This document shows positions 9,679-20,162 of a DNA stretch of 61,478 nucleotides, piece after piece (position 1 is the stretch's first letter; each line of letters opens with the position of its first letter). The translations under genes were made by a program, and so were the position numbers. The DNA is from an uncultured Gammaproteobacteria bacterium. GTDB taxonomy: Bacteria; Pseudomonadota; Gammaproteobacteria; Pseudomonadales; Azotimanducaceae. The notes beneath the pieces were generated by a model. That model made no database searches. It was not told the origin of the DNA and saw only the letters and a program-made list of their open reading frames with translations. The DNA lies in assembly GCA_913045175.1 (NCBI GenBank), contig CAJWQG010000017.1, positions 1-61,478 of the forward strand, in the 5' to 3' direction.

Positions 9679-10866
9679 TTATCTGAGCGTCGCATACCTG
9701 GTCACCAGGGTCTTGAGGAATCCCGAATCATTGACCACATTCATGCTCTTATTCCGCAACCACCGAACAGCAGGATTTTGTGAGGCAAAACCTCGAAAAA
9801 ATACCTCCATCAGCGCCGCCGTCATTACATTGTCGCTTCTTCGAGCACGCTGAAAACTATTCAGTAGCTGGATATCGCCGGTAGATCGGCCCTCAAGGCG
9901 AGCTTGTTTAAGCACAAGCGAGAGCGCCTCTGCATCAGCCAGGCCAATGTTGGCACCCTGGCCAGCCAACGGGTGTATCGTATGCGCAGCATCGCCAATA
10001 AGCGCGAGGTTTTGTCTAACGTAACGAAAACTATGCTGCTGTATAAGTGGGAAAGCCAGTCGCTGATCAACCGCCACAATCTTACCCAACTCACCTTCAG
10101 TTAAATCGTACAGTAATTCAGCAACTTCACTCTCATCCATTGCCAATATGGCCTCTGCATTTTCGCAGGACAACACGATCGAACACAGGTGAGAATCTGC
10201 GAGCGGCAAAAAGGCCACAATCCCACCTGAGGTAAACCACTGGCGAGCTGCGCCCCCATGCGACTTCTCGGTTTCAACAGCGGCCACCACTCCGTGCTGG
10301 TCGTAACTCCAGCTAACCGTGCTGAGGTTCGCCATTTTTCTAACCTGAGACCGACCCCCATCCGCACCCACGAGAAGCGTTGTATGCCATTTGCCATTTT
10401 CAGTATCAATGACGTACCCGTCATCCACTTTTTTGATCTCTACCAGTGGTGCATCCCAAAGCACCGTCACTGTACCCTTTGTGTGAAGTTGATCTATCAA
10501 AGTGGCGCAAAGTCGATCGTTCTCCACAATATATCCGAGTTCAGCCTCCCCAAGATCTTCCGCTGAAAATGAAACCGTTCCAGTTCCTTCACCGTCCCAT
10601 ACTTCCATTCTTGAGTAAGACGGGGCTGACAACCGGGCCCCGATCCTGGTTAGGAAAGTCCATTGAGACTTGGCAATAGCACTAACCCGTGGCCTGATGC
10701 TCGATTGAAGCACCAAGCCATCTCTGTGTTTGGGTCCCGGTGGATCAACCTCTGGTTTGCTCCCATGATCCAGGATCACGACGCGCAAATCTGAATCTGC
10801 AAGCGCCGCCCCCAGGGAAAGTCCGATCAGGCCCCCGCCTACAATCAACACATCCACAGGTTCCAT
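9679..10866 (-). CDS. UbiH/UbiF/VisC-family FAD-dependent hydroxylase (ubiquinone biosynthesis)
   Basis: A flavin monooxygenase that hydroxylates the ubiquinone ring. The FAD-binding fold is seen at the N-terminus (VLIVGGGLIGLSLGAAL), the second nucleotide motif as LLVGADGGRSQVR, and the C-terminal family signature as LIGDAAHTIHPLAGQGANIG. Length 395 residues. In E. coli the slot between pepP and the gcv operon holds two such genes, ubiH and ubiI; here only one remains, so whether it acts at one position or several is unclear. The ATG overlaps the pepP stop by one base. Confidence 0.88.
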   Translation of the reverse strand: MEPVDVLIVGGGLIGLSLGAALADSDLRVVILDHGSKPEVDPPGPKHRDGLVLQSSIRPRVSAIAKSQWTFLTRIGARLSAPSYSRMEVWDGEGTGTVSFSAEDLGEAELGYIVENDRLCATLIDQLHTKGTVTVLWDAPLVEIKKVDDGYVIDTENGKWHTTLLVGADGGRSQVRKMANLSTVSWSYDQHGVVAAVETEKSHGGAARQWFTSGGIVAFLPLADSHLCSIVLSCENAEAILAMDESEVAELLYDLTEGELGKIVAVDQRLAFPLIQQHSFRYVRQNLALIGDAAHTIHPLAGQGANIGLADAEALSLVLKQARLEGRSTGDIQLLNSFQRARRSDNVMTAALMEVFFRGFASQNPAVRWLRNKSMNVVNDSGFLKTLVTRYATLR

Positions 10867-12194
10867 CAGATTGCGCTCATTGTCTGTTCAACTTCGGCAA
10901 TCGTTTTAGGGATGTCATCAGTCAACACGTCATGGCCATCGCGAGTAACCGCAACGTTGTCTTCTATGCGGATCCCGATTCCTCGATAGGCTTCTGGTAC
11001 ATTCTCGGCATGTTCAGGGATATACAATCCAGGCTCAACGGTAGTGACCATACCCTTCTCGAATACCCTCCACTCACCTCCTACTTTGTACTCACCAACA
11101 TCGTGAACATCGAGACCTAACCAATGACCCGTACGATGCATATAGAACTGGTTGTATGCACCGACCTCTAACAGTTCCTCGACATTCCCTTCAAGCAATC
11201 CTAATCCCTTTAACCCGGTGGTAAGTTCTGTTACGGCCGCTTCATGGGGCTGGTTCCAATGGTTCCCTGGCACCACCTGTTCAATCGCTGCCCGCTGTGC
11301 CGCAAGCACAACTTCATATAAAGCAGCTTGCTCGTCACTGAATTTGCCACTAACTGGCAGTGTACGAGTAACGTCCGAGGCATAGTATTCATACTCACCA
11401 CCAGCATCGATTAATACAAGGTCACCCGCGTTAAGCACCTTGTCGTTGTCTATGTAATGAAGCGTACATGCATTGCTACCTCCTCCCACAATGCTAGGGT
11501 ATGCGGGATGGCGAGCCCCCCTCTTCGAAAATTGATACTCCAACTCAGCTTCTACTTCATATTCCATCATCCCCGGCGCCAGGGTCTCCATTACCCGAAT
11601 ATGAGCAGCAGCCGATATCTGCGCCGCATGTCGAAGTATGTCGATCTCTTTCGCGCTTTTGTGCAAGCGTAGCTCGTGTAAGTACTGACCCAGCTGAATC
11701 AGTTCCCCTGGAGGTTCCGTACCCTCCCGATCGTCCATCCCTATGCTATTCACCCACGATAGAATCCTGGTATCGAACTTTAGATGGGTACCCATCGCAT
11801 AGTACAACCTGAACCGCCCCTCAATTAGCCCAGGCAAAATGTCATCGATGTCATCAATGGGAAAGGCGTCATCGACTCCATAGAGCTCGGCCGCTCGCTC
11901 CGGCCCGGTGACTGTTCCATGCCAGCGTTCATGATCGTGTTCTCGCTCGCGGCAGAAAAGAATAGCCTCGCCATACTCTCGTCCGGGAATCAGCACAAAT
12001 ACCGAATCAGGCTCATCAAATCCAATTAGATAATGAAAGTCACTGTCCTGACGGTAGCGATGTTCAACACCATTGTTGCGTATCTGAATTTCAGAGGCTG
12101 GTAAGATCGCTATGCTGTTAGGCTCCATAAGCGCCATTAGCGCACGTCGTCGTCTTGCATACTCTGCTTTGTCGACTTTTGGTTTTGCCCTCAA
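10866..12194 (-). CDS. pepP: Xaa-Pro aminopeptidase PepP
   Basis: Cytoplasmic proline-specific aminopeptidase of the pita-bread (M24) fold with two metal ions. Visible ligand motifs are IDAGGEYEYYASDVTRT (two Asp), HRTGHWLGLDVHD (His), TTVEPGLYIP (Glu) and IRIEDNVAVT (Glu). The N-terminal aminopeptidase-P domain contains RYRQDSDFHYLIGFDEPD. Length 442 residues, as in E. coli (441). It lies between ygfB and the ubiquinone hydroxylase, overlapping ygfB by 4 nt, an order conserved across gammaproteobacteria. Confidence 0.96.
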   Translation of the reverse strand: MRAKPKVDKAEYARRRRALMALMEPNSIAILPASEIQIRNNGVEHRYRQDSDFHYLIGFDEPDSVFVLIPGREYGEAILFCREREHDHERWHGTVTGPERAAELYGVDDAFPIDDIDDILPGLIEGRFRLYYAMGTHLKFDTRILSWVNSIGMDDREGTEPPGELIQLGQYLHELRLHKSAKEIDILRHAAQISAAAHIRVMETLAPGMMEYEVEAELEYQFSKRGARHPAYPSIVGGGSNACTLHYIDNDKVLNAGDLVLIDAGGEYEYYASDVTRTLPVSGKFSDEQAALYEVVLAAQRAAIEQVVPGNHWNQPHEAAVTELTTGLKGLGLLEGNVEELLEVGAYNQFYMHRTGHWLGLDVHDVGEYKVGGEWRVFEKGMVTTVEPGLYIPEHAENVPEAYRGIGIRIEDNVAVTRDGHDVLTDDIPKTIAEVEQTMSAI

Positions 12195-12727
12195 CGTTCT
12201 CTGCCGTTCTCGCTAAATATGAACAATACGGAGACTCTGACGAATTCTACTAGCTCGAACAAGTCTGATTCATTCTCCTCGCTTTCACCGACTTCTTCCC
12301 GCAGTGACGCAATGCGTTCGAGATCAGCCAACACTTCCGCTATCTCGTCACCAAAGTGACTTGACCCCAAACCGCCCAAAAAACCCGCACAAAAAGACTT
12401 CAGTGCCTGACTTCGGTCATCGACGCTGGCTTCATCGTCGGGCATCAATATACGAAACTGAAAATCGCTGAACTCCTCCAATTCGACCAGGGTCGCCTTA
12501 AATAGGCGTTCCAGACGATCTACCAACTCCTTGTCGGTGCTTGTGTTGATTACTCCACTGAGCCAGTCAGAATAAACTCTTTCTCGCTCCCTCTCGGTCG
12601 ACTCAGGGTTCATGCACATGAAACCAGTCATCAATCCATGGAATTCCGCTGGTGCCAAAGCAACACCCGATACGAGGAACGCGTCTTGAAAATCAGAATA
12701 TTGAATGTTCTGCAAAGAATTGCCCAA
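12191..12727 (-). CDS. YgfB family (UPF0149) protein
   Basis: A 178-residue acidic protein with the family's Cys-containing CMNPEST region and FCAGFLGGLG segment. YgfB homologues precede pepP throughout gammaproteobacteria. In Pseudomonas a YgfB protein has been linked to control of ampDh3 and beta-lactam response, but the general function is not settled. It is the first gene of the minus-strand operon running to gcvPB and is divergent from the zapA group. Confidence 0.88.
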   Translation of the reverse strand: MGNSLQNIQYSDFQDAFLVSGVALAPAEFHGLMTGFMCMNPESTERERERVYSDWLSGVINTSTDKELVDRLERLFKATLVELEEFSDFQFRILMPDDEASVDDRSQALKSFCAGFLGGLGSSHFGDEIAEVLADLERIASLREEVGESEENESDLFELVEFVRVSVLFIFSENGRER

Positions 12728-12793
12728 AAATGGTAGGTCGTCGCAATTTTAACCCGTAATTGTGTATCGAGAAAAATGGCAATAAACACCAGT

Positions 12794-12823
12794 TTGACCT
12801 CCCACAAAGCATCCCTTTATAGT
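12794..12823 (+). promoter_or_regulatory. Putative sigma70 promoter for the zapA group
   Basis: TTGACC at 12794-12799 and TATAGT at 12818-12823 are separated by 18 bp. The pair sits 59 bp upstream of the small coiled-coil gene that precedes zapA, in the divergent gap with ygfB. Confidence 0.55.
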
Positions 12824-12882
12824 TACCCTGCGTCCAGGGCCACATCGCCCGGATGCAAACCTGATCCAACGAGGAATTGGCT

Positions 12883-13080
12883 TTGGAAATCAAAGACCTG
12901 GAAAGCAAAATTGACGAACTCATCCAACTTTGCGATGAACTCGAACGCAAGCAGGCCGTCTTGGAAGCAGATCGCGAAACCTGGCTCGGGGAACGTACTC
13001 GTTTGCTGGAAAAGAACAAGATGGCCAAGAGTAAGGTAGAAGCCATGATCATGCGTCTGAAAGCGCTGGAGCAAGACTAA
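12883..13080 (+). CDS. Small coiled-coil protein, TIGR02449 family (ZapB-like)
   Basis: A 65-residue, highly charged protein whose heptad pattern (IKDLESKIDELIQL, then ELERKQAVLEADRE) predicts a single long coiled coil. Such proteins regularly sit just upstream of zapA in pseudomonads and relatives and are annotated TIGR02449; a ZapB-like role in the divisome is inferred from position only. Start chosen at TTG 12883, which has GAGGA seven bases upstream; TTG 12877 is too close to that site. It ends 3 nt before zapA. Confidence 0.75.
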   Translation: MEIKDLESKIDELIQLCDELERKQAVLEADRETWLGERTRLLEKNKMAKSKVEAMIMRLKALEQD

Positions 13081-13083
13081 CTT

Positions 13084-13395
13084 ATGGCGGATGGAACCAC
13101 GGTCACTGTCAGGATTCTCGATAAGGAGTATCAGGTTAGTTGTAAACCAGATGAGGTTAAGGCGCTTAAAAAGTCCGCTACCTATGTCGATGACAAGATG
13201 CGAGAGTTTAAGGAAAGCTCCTCGGTTCTTGGTCTCGATAGGCTCGCCGTCATGGTCGCTCTTAACATTGCAAACGACTTCATCAGCGAAACACAAAAGG
13301 TGGAATCGGTACAGTCCGCACAGAACGAGAACCTCAAGGCGCTGTCCGGAAAACTGGATCAGGCACTAATTCGGTTTAAGAATACTACAAATTGA
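13084..13395 (+). CDS. zapA: Cell division protein ZapA
   Basis: Small FtsZ-associated protein that bundles protofilaments and stabilises the Z-ring. The N-terminal globular part (TVTVRILDKEYQVSC, then YVDDKMREFKESS) and the C-terminal coiled coil match the family. Length 103 residues (E. coli 109). It is followed by the 6S RNA gene and fau, the arrangement seen in E. coli and Pseudomonas. Confidence 0.93.
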   Translation: MADGTTVTVRILDKEYQVSCKPDEVKALKKSATYVDDKMREFKESSSVLGLDRLAVMVALNIANDFISETQKVESVQSAQNENLKALSGKLDQALIRFKNTTN

Positions 13396-13420
13396 GTCGA
13401 TACCTATCTGGTAGACGCGA

Positions 13421-13426
13421 TATAAT
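13421..13426 (+). promoter_or_regulatory. -10 box of the 6S RNA gene
   Basis: A perfect TATAAT at 13421-13426 lies about 6 bp before the predicted 5' end of 6S RNA. No good -35 box is found at the usual distance; TTGAGT at 13392-13397 is too far (23 bp). Confidence 0.6.
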
Positions 13427-13431
13427 CACGA

Positions 13432-13610
13432 ATGTTCCCTGGGTTGTTTGCCAGTCGATATGTCCTCGACCCTTTATGCGAAAACCAGGAGGTCTTTTGT
13501 CTTTGCCATGTGCATGTCCGGTTTACGGGAAGCCTGAGGCAGGTCGGAGACCACCGCCTTGAACCGCTGGGTTCAAGGGCCTATCCGTACAGCGGCAATT
13601 TGGGGAACGA
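13432..13610 (+). ncRNA. ssrS: 6S RNA
   Basis: Small RNA that mimics an open promoter and sequesters sigma70 RNA polymerase in stationary phase. Identification rests on position (between zapA and fau) and on conserved blocks: GTTCCCTGGG at the 5' end pairing with GGGGAAC at the 3' end, GTGCATGTCCGG in the middle, AGCCTGAGGC, and the CTTGAACC/GGGTTCAAGG hairpin near 13559-13578. These match Pseudomonas-type 6S RNA. The ends are estimated to within about 5 nt. It is probably cotranscribed with or read through into fau. Confidence 0.88.
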
Positions 13611-13645
13611 TTATTCCAACTGATAACCAATCTCTCCGTAAATCA

Positions 13646-14206
13646 ATGCGCCAGCGCAGACGCGCGCTTGATGACGTGCCTCAAGGAGGGGCTGGCACAA
13701 GTATCAGAAAAATTATCTCCCCTACTCTCATGTTCCGCAAAGCATCCCGTGTTGCTTTTTACATGCCCTTCGATGGGGAGGTCAGTCCAATTGAGCTCTG
13801 TTCACTGTCACATGATATGGGGAAACAGTGCTACCTCCCTAGAGTGACCGGTAGCAAGCTTACCTTCGAACAATACGTACCAGACTCAACACCAATGAGA
13901 AGAAATCGGTTCGACATCGCTGAGCCAATGATCCGACAACCAATATCGCCCAAGATACTCGATGTAGTTTTTATGCCGCTGGTCGCATTCGATCAAAACG
14001 GGAATCGATTGGGTATGGGCAAAGGTTATTACGACAATACTTTCGCGGGAATCGATCAGTGGTGGCACAAACCTTTACTAGTCGGGTTAGCCCATAGTTT
14101 TCAGGAAACGGTCCTTAATCCCCGTGATGGAGACATTCCGATGGACGCAGTTGTCACCGAATCCTCCCTGGTTTCTTTCGAACAACGACGTAAGCATCTA
14201 CACTAG
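13646..14206 (+). CDS. fau: 5-formyltetrahydrofolate cyclo-ligase
   Basis: Converts 5-formyl-THF to 5,10-methenyl-THF using ATP. The MTHFS family shows as MRQRRRALDD near the N-terminus, VAFYMPFDGEVSP, and the substrate/ATP loop NRLGMGKGYYD. The first in-frame ATG that does not overlap 6S RNA is at 13646, giving 186 residues; no clear ribosome site supports it, and the frame is open back into the 6S gene, so the start is uncertain. The 6S-fau pairing is widely conserved. Confidence 0.85.
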   Translation: MRQRRRALDDVPQGGAGTSIRKIISPTLMFRKASRVAFYMPFDGEVSPIELCSLSHDMGKQCYLPRVTGSKLTFEQYVPDSTPMRRNRFDIAEPMIRQPISPKILDVVFMPLVAFDQNGNRLGMGKGYYDNTFAGIDQWWHKPLLVGLAHSFQETVLNPRDGDIPMDAVVTESSLVSFEQRRKHLH

Positions 14207-14228
14207 CGCCCCATGAGGCCACATCAAA

Positions 14229-14765
14229 ATGATTAGACAGATCATCCGCATGGGACATCCGACGCTTCGACAGTTCGCCGATCCCTATCCACAGGAAAAG
14301 ATTGGCAGCCAGGAATTTCGTGAACTGGTCGAAGACATGCGCGAAACGTTAGACGACGCGGGCGGAATAGGCCTCGCCGCACCTCAGATCGACGTGCCAT
14401 ATCGGCTTGCGGTGATCGAAATAAAAAATAGTCAATCCCGATATGGTGAAATTCCTCTGGCGCCGTTTGCCACTTATGTAAACCCGAAGATTACTGTAAT
14501 CAACGAGGATGCTGCCGGCATTTGGGAAGGCTGCTTATCGATCCCCCATCTTATGGGTTACGTCGAAAGGCCCCAGCATATTCGAGTTGACTGGATCAAT
14601 GACCAGGGCGAGTCTCAATCGATGGAAGCAAAAGGATTACTCGCTACCGTTTTTCAGCATGAATTCGATCATCTAAACGGCAAGCTTTATATTGATCGCA
14701 TCACCGATACGACCAAAATTGCTTTTGAAGACGAGTTCCTCACCTTTCACTCACCTCCGGAGTAA
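14229..14765 (+). CDS. def: Peptide deformylase
   Basis: Removes the formyl group from nascent proteins. All three catalytic motifs are present: GIGLAAPQ (about residues 46-53), EGCLSIP with the metal-binding Cys, and QHEFDHLNG (HExxH). Length 178 residues. It is not next to fmt, where the main def gene usually sits, so this may be a second deformylase; the gene symbol is by family only. It lies between fau and rpiA, 2 nt from the latter. Confidence 0.9.
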   Translation: MIRQIIRMGHPTLRQFADPYPQEKIGSQEFRELVEDMRETLDDAGGIGLAAPQIDVPYRLAVIEIKNSQSRYGEIPLAPFATYVNPKITVINEDAAGIWEGCLSIPHLMGYVERPQHIRVDWINDQGESQSMEAKGLLATVFQHEFDHLNGKLYIDRITDTTKIAFEDEFLTFHSPPE

Positions 14766-14767
14766 CT

Positions 14768-15445
14768 ATGGACCAGGACACATTGAAGGCTAGTGTTGCT
14801 AAAGCGGCGATCGAATATATCGACGTTTATCTACAATCTGACGCTATTGTCGGTGTAGGAACAGGGTCGACCGCAAACTTTTTCATCGATTCACTAGCAG
14901 AGGTTAAACAGAGGTTCATGGGCGCGGTCGCTAGCTCCGATGCCACTGAAGAGCGACTAAAGGCCCACGGTATTCCGGTTTACGATCTTAACTCCGTCGA
15001 TGAACTAGCTGTCTATGTCGACGGCGCAGATGAAGTCAACGAGTCATTGGAACTTATTAAGGGAGGTGGCGGTGCCCTGACGAGAGAGAAGATTGTCGCT
15101 TCCGTCGCCAAGAACTTTGTCTGCATAGTTGATACCACTAAGTGCGTGACGACTTTGGGTTCCTTCCCGCTACCGATCGAAGTTATCGCCATGGCACGCT
15201 CGGCGGTCGCACGCAGACTCGTTGGCTTAGGGGGCCAGCCTGTCTATCGCGAAAACTTCGTCACTGATAACGGAAACGTTATCCTGGACGTTCATGGCCT
15301 CGCTATAGATGCCGCGAAGGAGTTTGAGCAGACATTTAACTCGCTGGTGGGCACGGTCACTAACGGACTATTCGCTCTGCGACCTGCAGATGTTCTACTC
15401 GTGGGAACATCTGAAGGTGTCCAGGAAAAGACCGCTTCAAATTAG
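14768..15445 (+). CDS. rpiA: Ribose-5-phosphate isomerase A
   Basis: Interconverts ribose 5-phosphate and ribulose 5-phosphate in the pentose phosphate pathway. Family motifs: [38 protein letters not shown] and [16 protein letters not shown]. At 225 residues it matches E. coli RpiA (219). Downstream it converges on the D-2-hydroxyglutarate dehydrogenase gene with a 9-nt overlap. It serves the same pathway as the nearby transketolase gene. Confidence 0.96.
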   Translation: MDQDTLKASVAKAAIEYIDVYLQSDAIVGVGTGSTANFFIDSLAEVKQRFMGAVASSDATEERLKAHGIPVYDLNSVDELAVYVDGADEVNESLELIKGGGGALTREKIVASVAKNFVCIVDTTKCVTTLGSFPLPIEVIAMARSAVARRLVGLGGQPVYRENFVTDNGNVILDVHGLAIDAAKEFEQTFNSLVGTVTNGLFALRPADVLLVGTSEGVQEKTASN

Positions 15446-16810
15446 CTTACCCGGATTCATCACGTTATTTGGATCAAACACTTTCTTCAATGCCTGCATT
15501 GCGGCAATTTCAGAAGCGCTGCGTGTGTACTGGAGCTGATCCTTCTTCAATAGACCGACACCATGCTCGGCGGAAATACTTCCCTCAAATGTCAATACTA
15601 TGCCAAGTACGCGCTCACTCACTTCCTCGCATCGTTGTTTGAAGTCCTGCACGCCCCAATTCTCAGGTTTCAGGATATTCAGATGGAGATTGCCATCGCC
15701 GATATGGCCAAACCACACGACCTCGAAGTCTGGATACTGTGCCATCACCTCATACTCAACTGCCTGCAGAAAGTCCGGAACCTTTGAAACGCGAACGGAA
15801 ATATCATTCTTGTAGGGCGTATAGGGCGTAATGGATTCCGAAATTCCTTCTCGATAACGCCAGAAATCTCTGTTTTGCTGCACGCTCTGGCTAATCAGCC
15901 CGTCAACGACCCATCCCGCATCACAGCACTCGGAAAAAACATCCAGCACTTCATCGGGTCCCTGCTCGCACTCAACTAGAACATAGTAATCCGACGGTGT
16001 CGGGAACGGCGCGCTAACACCAGTATGCTCAATGACATGCTGCAACGCTCCTTCAGAAAAAAACTCGAATGCCGTTATTGTCGCCGACGAGCGAAAGGCT
16101 TTTAGCACAGCAATAACATCTGTCATCCTGGGCACTGCCAGCAAAACAACCGACAAATCTCCCTGATCATCAGTGAGTTGGATCGTGGCCTCTGTCACCA
16201 GACCCAGGGTCCCCTCGGACCCAATAAAGAGATGCCTGAGATCGTATCCGGTCGCATTCTTTATGAGTCCTCGATTCAACTCCAGAACCTCCCCGGTGCC
16301 AGTAACAACTTTAAGCCCACTAATCCAGTCACGGGTTAAGCCATAGCGAAGCACCTTAATGCCGCCGGCATTGGTGGCGATATTGCCACCAATCTGACTC
16401 GAGCCTGCCGACGCAAAATCCACTGGATAAAAAAGACCCTGGTCACGGGCGTACTCCTGCAACGCTTGCGTGACGACTCCAGCCTCGACCAGTACACTTC
16501 GATCAATCTCGTTAAAATCGAGAATCCTGTTCATCTTGTCGAAGGACACCACGACCTCGTCGTTTCTGGCTACCGCCCCACCACTGAGCCCCGTTCGCCC
16601 GCCAGAAGGAACCAGTGCAAAACCATGCGCATTCGCCAGTTTGACAATATCACTGACTTCATTGGTACTTCTGGGGAATACCACGGCAGCGGGACTCGGC
16701 TCATAAAATCGAGTCCAATCCAAACCATACGCCTGACGATCATTTTCCTCCGTGTGAACAGTCCCCACGATCTCGCGCAAATGATCCAGTACTGAAGAAG
16801 ATATGGTCAT
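15437..16810 (-). CDS. D-2-hydroxyglutarate dehydrogenase, FAD-binding PCMH/GlcD family
   Basis: A 457-residue flavoprotein with an N-terminal PCMH FAD domain ([16 protein letters not shown], then [34 protein letters not shown]) and a C-terminal FAD-oxidase domain ([18 protein letters not shown], then [10 protein letters not shown]). The sequence follows the Pseudomonas D-2-hydroxyglutarate dehydrogenase type, which removes 2-hydroxyglutarate made by SerA. D-lactate and glycolate dehydrogenases are relatives, so the substrate is inferred. It overlaps the end of pgk by 4 nt and is last of the tkt-pgk group. Confidence 0.8.
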   Translation of the reverse strand: MTISSSVLDHLREIVGTVHTEENDRQAYGLDWTRFYEPSPAAVVFPRSTNEVSDIVKLANAHGFALVPSGGRTGLSGGAVARNDEVVVSFDKMNRILDFNEIDRSVLVEAGVVTQALQEYARDQGLFYPVDFASAGSSQIGGNIATNAGGIKVLRYGLTRDWISGLKVVTGTGEVLELNRGLIKNATGYDLRHLFIGSEGTLGLVTEATIQLTDDQGDLSVVLLAVPRMTDVIAVLKAFRSSATITAFEFFSEGALQHVIEHTGVSAPFPTPSDYYVLVECEQGPDEVLDVFSECCDAGWVVDGLISQSVQQNRDFWRYREGISESITPYTPYKNDISVRVSKVPDFLQAVEYEVMAQYPDFEVVWFGHIGDGNLHLNILKPENWGVQDFKQRCEEVSERVLGIVLTFEGSISAEHGVGLLKKDQLQYTRSASEIAAMQALKKVFDPNNVMNPGKLI

Positions 16811-17991
16811 TCGATATTTGCCTCTTTGGTTCTCTGGGTAAGCGCAGTTACCGCGGGCAAGGACTTACCCTCGACGAATTCCAGAAACGCACCACCACCG
16901 GTCGATATATAGGATATACCCCCTTTCGCCCCATACTTATCAATCGCCGCCAGCGTGTCGCCACCACCGGCAACTGAAAATGCGGAAGATGATGCTATGG
17001 CAAATGTAATCTGCTCCGTTCCCTGTCCAAATCTGTCAATTTCAAATACGCCAACGGGACCGTTCCACAGAATCGTCCCCGCAACGCCAATATGCCTCCG
17101 AAGCACCTCGATGGTGTCCGGACCAATATCGACGATCATCTCATCAGGTTGAATATCATTCACATGGCAGAGCCGCGACTCAGCGTCAGCATTTAGCTCG
17201 TTGCTGACCACAACATCCGTGGGTAACGGAATATCGACGGTCCCTAATAAACTGGCGGCAAAATCCAACATATCTGTCTCGCACAAAGACTTACCCACAT
17301 CTACCCCTGTCGCTGCCAGGAACGTATTTGCAATGCCACCACCAACGACCAGTTGATCTACTTTCTGTCCGAGAGATTCCAGAACTGCAAGCTTTGTGGA
17401 CACTTTACTGCCACCCACAAGTGCAATCATTGGTCTTGCAGGCTCACTTAACGCGGATTCCAACGCGTCTAACTCAGCCTTCAGCAGAGGGCCCGCGCAC
17501 GCGATCGGCGCGAATGGAATTACCCCGGCAGTAGATGCCTGCGCCCGATGGGCTGTCGCAAATGCATCCATAACGTAAATGTCACAGAGGGCGGCGATGC
17601 GCGTCGATAGCTTTTCATCATTCTGACTCTCCCCAACGTTGATGCGGACGTTCTCAAGCAACGTCACATCAGCGCCGCCAGGAACAAATCCATCAAGGTA
17701 TTCGGCAACCACCTCTACCGATAAACCAGATAGTGACTGCAGACGTTCGGCAACAGGTAGCAAACTAAACTCTGGCTGCTCGCCAATCGGAACGCCTTCT
17801 TGCGGTCTGCCCAGGTGTGACATCACTATCACCTTCGCACCGCCAGACACAGCGTGCTGAATTGTGGGCAGCGCTGCTAGTAAACGCGCATCACTACTCA
17901 CCCGTCCGTCGGTTATTGGAACGTTAAGATCTTCTCGTATCAGGACACGCTTGTCTTTTATATCAAGACTTAGGAAATCCGTTACCGCCAT
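16807..17991 (-). CDS. pgk: Phosphoglycerate kinase
   Basis: Glycolytic and gluconeogenic enzyme interconverting 1,3-bisphosphoglycerate and 3-phosphoglycerate. Family motifs: [16 protein letters not shown] near the N-terminus, [31 protein letters not shown], and the C-terminal [11 protein letters not shown]. Length 394 residues, standard. It follows tkt by 4 nt; the gapdh-type gene often found between them is absent here. Confidence 0.97.
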   Translation of the reverse strand: MAVTDFLSLDIKDKRVLIREDLNVPITDGRVSSDARLLAALPTIQHAVSGGAKVIVMSHLGRPQEGVPIGEQPEFSLLPVAERLQSLSGLSVEVVAEYLDGFVPGGADVTLLENVRINVGESQNDEKLSTRIAALCDIYVMDAFATAHRAQASTAGVIPFAPIACAGPLLKAELDALESALSEPARPMIALVGGSKVSTKLAVLESLGQKVDQLVVGGGIANTFLAATGVDVGKSLCETDMLDFAASLLGTVDIPLPTDVVVSNELNADAESRLCHVNDIQPDEMIVDIGPDTIEVLRRHIGVAGTILWNGPVGVFEIDRFGQGTEQITFAIASSSAFSVAGGGDTLAAIDKYGAKGGISYISTGGGAFLEFVEGKSLPAVTALTQRTKEANIE

Positions 17992-17995
17992 AGGT

Positions 17996-19984
17996 TTAAA
18001 TCATCTCTCGTACAGTAGCTGCCACCGCTTCAGGCGTAAAGCCAAAGTGTTCAAACACCTGCGCGCCTGGGCCCGAAGCGCCAAAGGTTGGCAATCCGAT
18101 AACATTTCCTTCCAATCCTACCCATTTCCGCCAATAGTCAGGATGCGCGGCCTCTACAGCCAAGCGACAACGAATAGAAGGAGGTAGCACGGAGTCACGG
18201 TACTCGGGATCCTGTGCTTCAAACACGTCAGCGGAAGGCATGGAAACTACACGAACTGCCACTCCTTCACCGCTTAGTTCATCGTAGGCCTGGACGGCGA
18301 CGTCAACCTCCGAACCTGTCGCCAGGATGATAGCGACCGGATTCTCTGCATCACGTAACACATAAGCACCTCGTGCCACGTCATTGAGCTGGGCTTCATC
18401 TCTGGTTTGACAGGGTAAGCCCTGACGAGAAAAGACGAGAGCACTCGGACCGGATTGCCTTTCGATCGCCGCCTTCCAGGCAACAACAGTCTCTACGGTA
18501 TCGCATGGTCTCCAGGTCGACATATTAGGTGTCGAGCGAAGATTCGCGAGCTGCTCCACCGGTTGATGAGTTGGCCCATCCTCTCCCTGACCAATGGAAT
18601 CATGGGTGTAAACCAGGATGTTGCGAATGCCCATAAGGGCCGCCATTCGGACTGCATTTCTTCCGTATTCCATAAACGTAAGAAAAGTACCCGAGAATGG
18701 AATGAGTCCACCATGCAACGCGATCCCATTACATATCGCCGTCATACCGAATTCCCTGACGCCGTAGTAAACGTAATTTCCACCGGGTGCGATATCCGAT
18801 ATAGGCTGCGCTTCATCCCAGATCGTGCAATTGGATCCAGTAAGATCAGCAGACCCGCCAAGTAGTTCTGGCAACATCGATGCGATTACCCCGATAACAT
18901 CAGCGCTGGCATTGCGCGATGCTTTACTCTCGCCACTCTCAGCGGTTTCTTTCAACAACTCTGCCATGCGTGATTCCCAGGTACTGGGAAGTTCCCCCGA
19001 CACGGATCGTTCAAATTCTGCTGCGAGTTCCGGAAACTTCGATGCGTACTCCGCAAACTGTTGACGCCAGTTGCTTTCGCTTTCTGCCCCACTTTGTCGG
19101 CAATCCCACGCCTCTTTCAATTCATCAGGTATTTCAAACGGTCCATATTTCCAATCCAGGTTACCTCTGGTGCCGGATATCTCTTCATCCCCCAACGGAG
19201 AACCGTGGGCTGAGGATGTGCCTGCTAGAGTGGGCGCACCGTAACCGATCGTAGTCTTACAGCAGATCAAACTGGGTAGTGGTGATGCCTTTGCTTCGTT
19301 AACCGCCGCCGCGATCGCGTCGGCATTATGACCATCGACATCGTCCACCACGTGCCAACCATAAGCCTCAAATCGCTGAGCTGTGTTATCAGCAAACCAG
19401 TCCTTAACCTCTCCGTCGATGGAAATACCGTTATCGTCGTAAAGGCAAATAAGCTTCCCAAGTTTTTGCACCCCGGCTAGAGATGCAACCTCATGGGAGA
19501 CCCCCTCCATCAGACATCCATCGCCCACGAAAACATAGGTGTGGTGATCTACAACAACGTAGTCGTCCTGATTAAAGCGCGCTGCCAGGGTTTTCTCTGC
19601 GATCGCCATACCGACGGCGTTGGCCAAACCCTGCCCGAGAGGACCCGTGGTCGTTTCTACCCCTGGTGTATCACCATATTCCGGATGGCCAGGTGTCTTC
19701 GACCCGAGCTGCCTGAAGTCCTTAATATCGTCAATGGATACGTCGTAACCTGAAAGGTTCAGCAACGAATAAAGCAACATCGAACCATGGCCGTTAGACA
19801 AAACAAATCGATCACGGTTGTACCAATCAGGATTGGCCGGATTGTGTTTTAGAAAATCTGTCCATACCACTTCAGCGATGTCGGCCATCCCCATCGGGGC
19901 ACCGGGATGTCCTGAATTTGCTTTCTGGACTGCGTCCATACTCAGCGCGCGAATGGCATTTGCTTTTTCTTGCCTTGAAATCAT
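17996..19984 (-). CDS. tkt: Transketolase
   Basis: TPP-dependent transfer of two-carbon units in the pentose phosphate pathway. N-terminal TPP domain with [20 protein letters not shown], the [12 protein letters not shown]...[12 protein letters not shown]/Mg motif, the middle pyrimidine-binding domain with [13 protein letters not shown] and [20 protein letters not shown], and the C-terminal domain with [18 protein letters not shown]. Length 662 residues (E. coli 663). It is first of the minus-strand group tkt-pgk-dehydrogenase, divergent from metK. Confidence 0.97.
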   Translation of the reverse strand: MISRQEKANAIRALSMDAVQKANSGHPGAPMGMADIAEVVWTDFLKHNPANPDWYNRDRFVLSNGHGSMLLYSLLNLSGYDVSIDDIKDFRQLGSKTPGHPEYGDTPGVETTTGPLGQGLANAVGMAIAEKTLAARFNQDDYVVVDHHTYVFVGDGCLMEGVSHEVASLAGVQKLGKLICLYDDNGISIDGEVKDWFADNTAQRFEAYGWHVVDDVDGHNADAIAAAVNEAKASPLPSLICCKTTIGYGAPTLAGTSSAHGSPLGDEEISGTRGNLDWKYGPFEIPDELKEAWDCRQSGAESESNWRQQFAEYASKFPELAAEFERSVSGELPSTWESRMAELLKETAESGESKASRNASADVIGVIASMLPELLGGSADLTGSNCTIWDEAQPISDIAPGGNYVYYGVREFGMTAICNGIALHGGLIPFSGTFLTFMEYGRNAVRMAALMGIRNILVYTHDSIGQGEDGPTHQPVEQLANLRSTPNMSTWRPCDTVETVVAWKAAIERQSGPSALVFSRQGLPCQTRDEAQLNDVARGAYVLRDAENPVAIILATGSEVDVAVQAYDELSGEGVAVRVVSMPSADVFEAQDPEYRDSVLPPSIRCRLAVEAAHPDYWRKWVGLEGNVIGLPTFGASGPGAQVFEHFGFTPEAVAATVREMI

Positions 19985-20162
19985 GAGCTAATCACTCCTC
20001 TCGGGGAACGCGGGTATTCTCTCTTAGCGCACTTCAATCATCAACGGACTTCTCTTGATGAATACCATTGTTTATCAACTTGAGCGAATCTCAGCGCGTT
20101 TTCTGGGCATGGGGAGACTGAACTAGTAGAATTGCCGCCCAAACAAATTTTGGTCCCTGGCA

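Noticed and set aside
12823-13296. Minus-strand 157-codon frame opposite zapA
   Set aside because: It is the reverse shadow of zapA and the small coiled-coil gene, which have correct family sequence and a promoter.
19985-20162. SAM-responsive riboswitch before metK
   Set aside because: I could not find the conserved core or pairing pattern of any SAM riboswitch class in this 178-nt gap.
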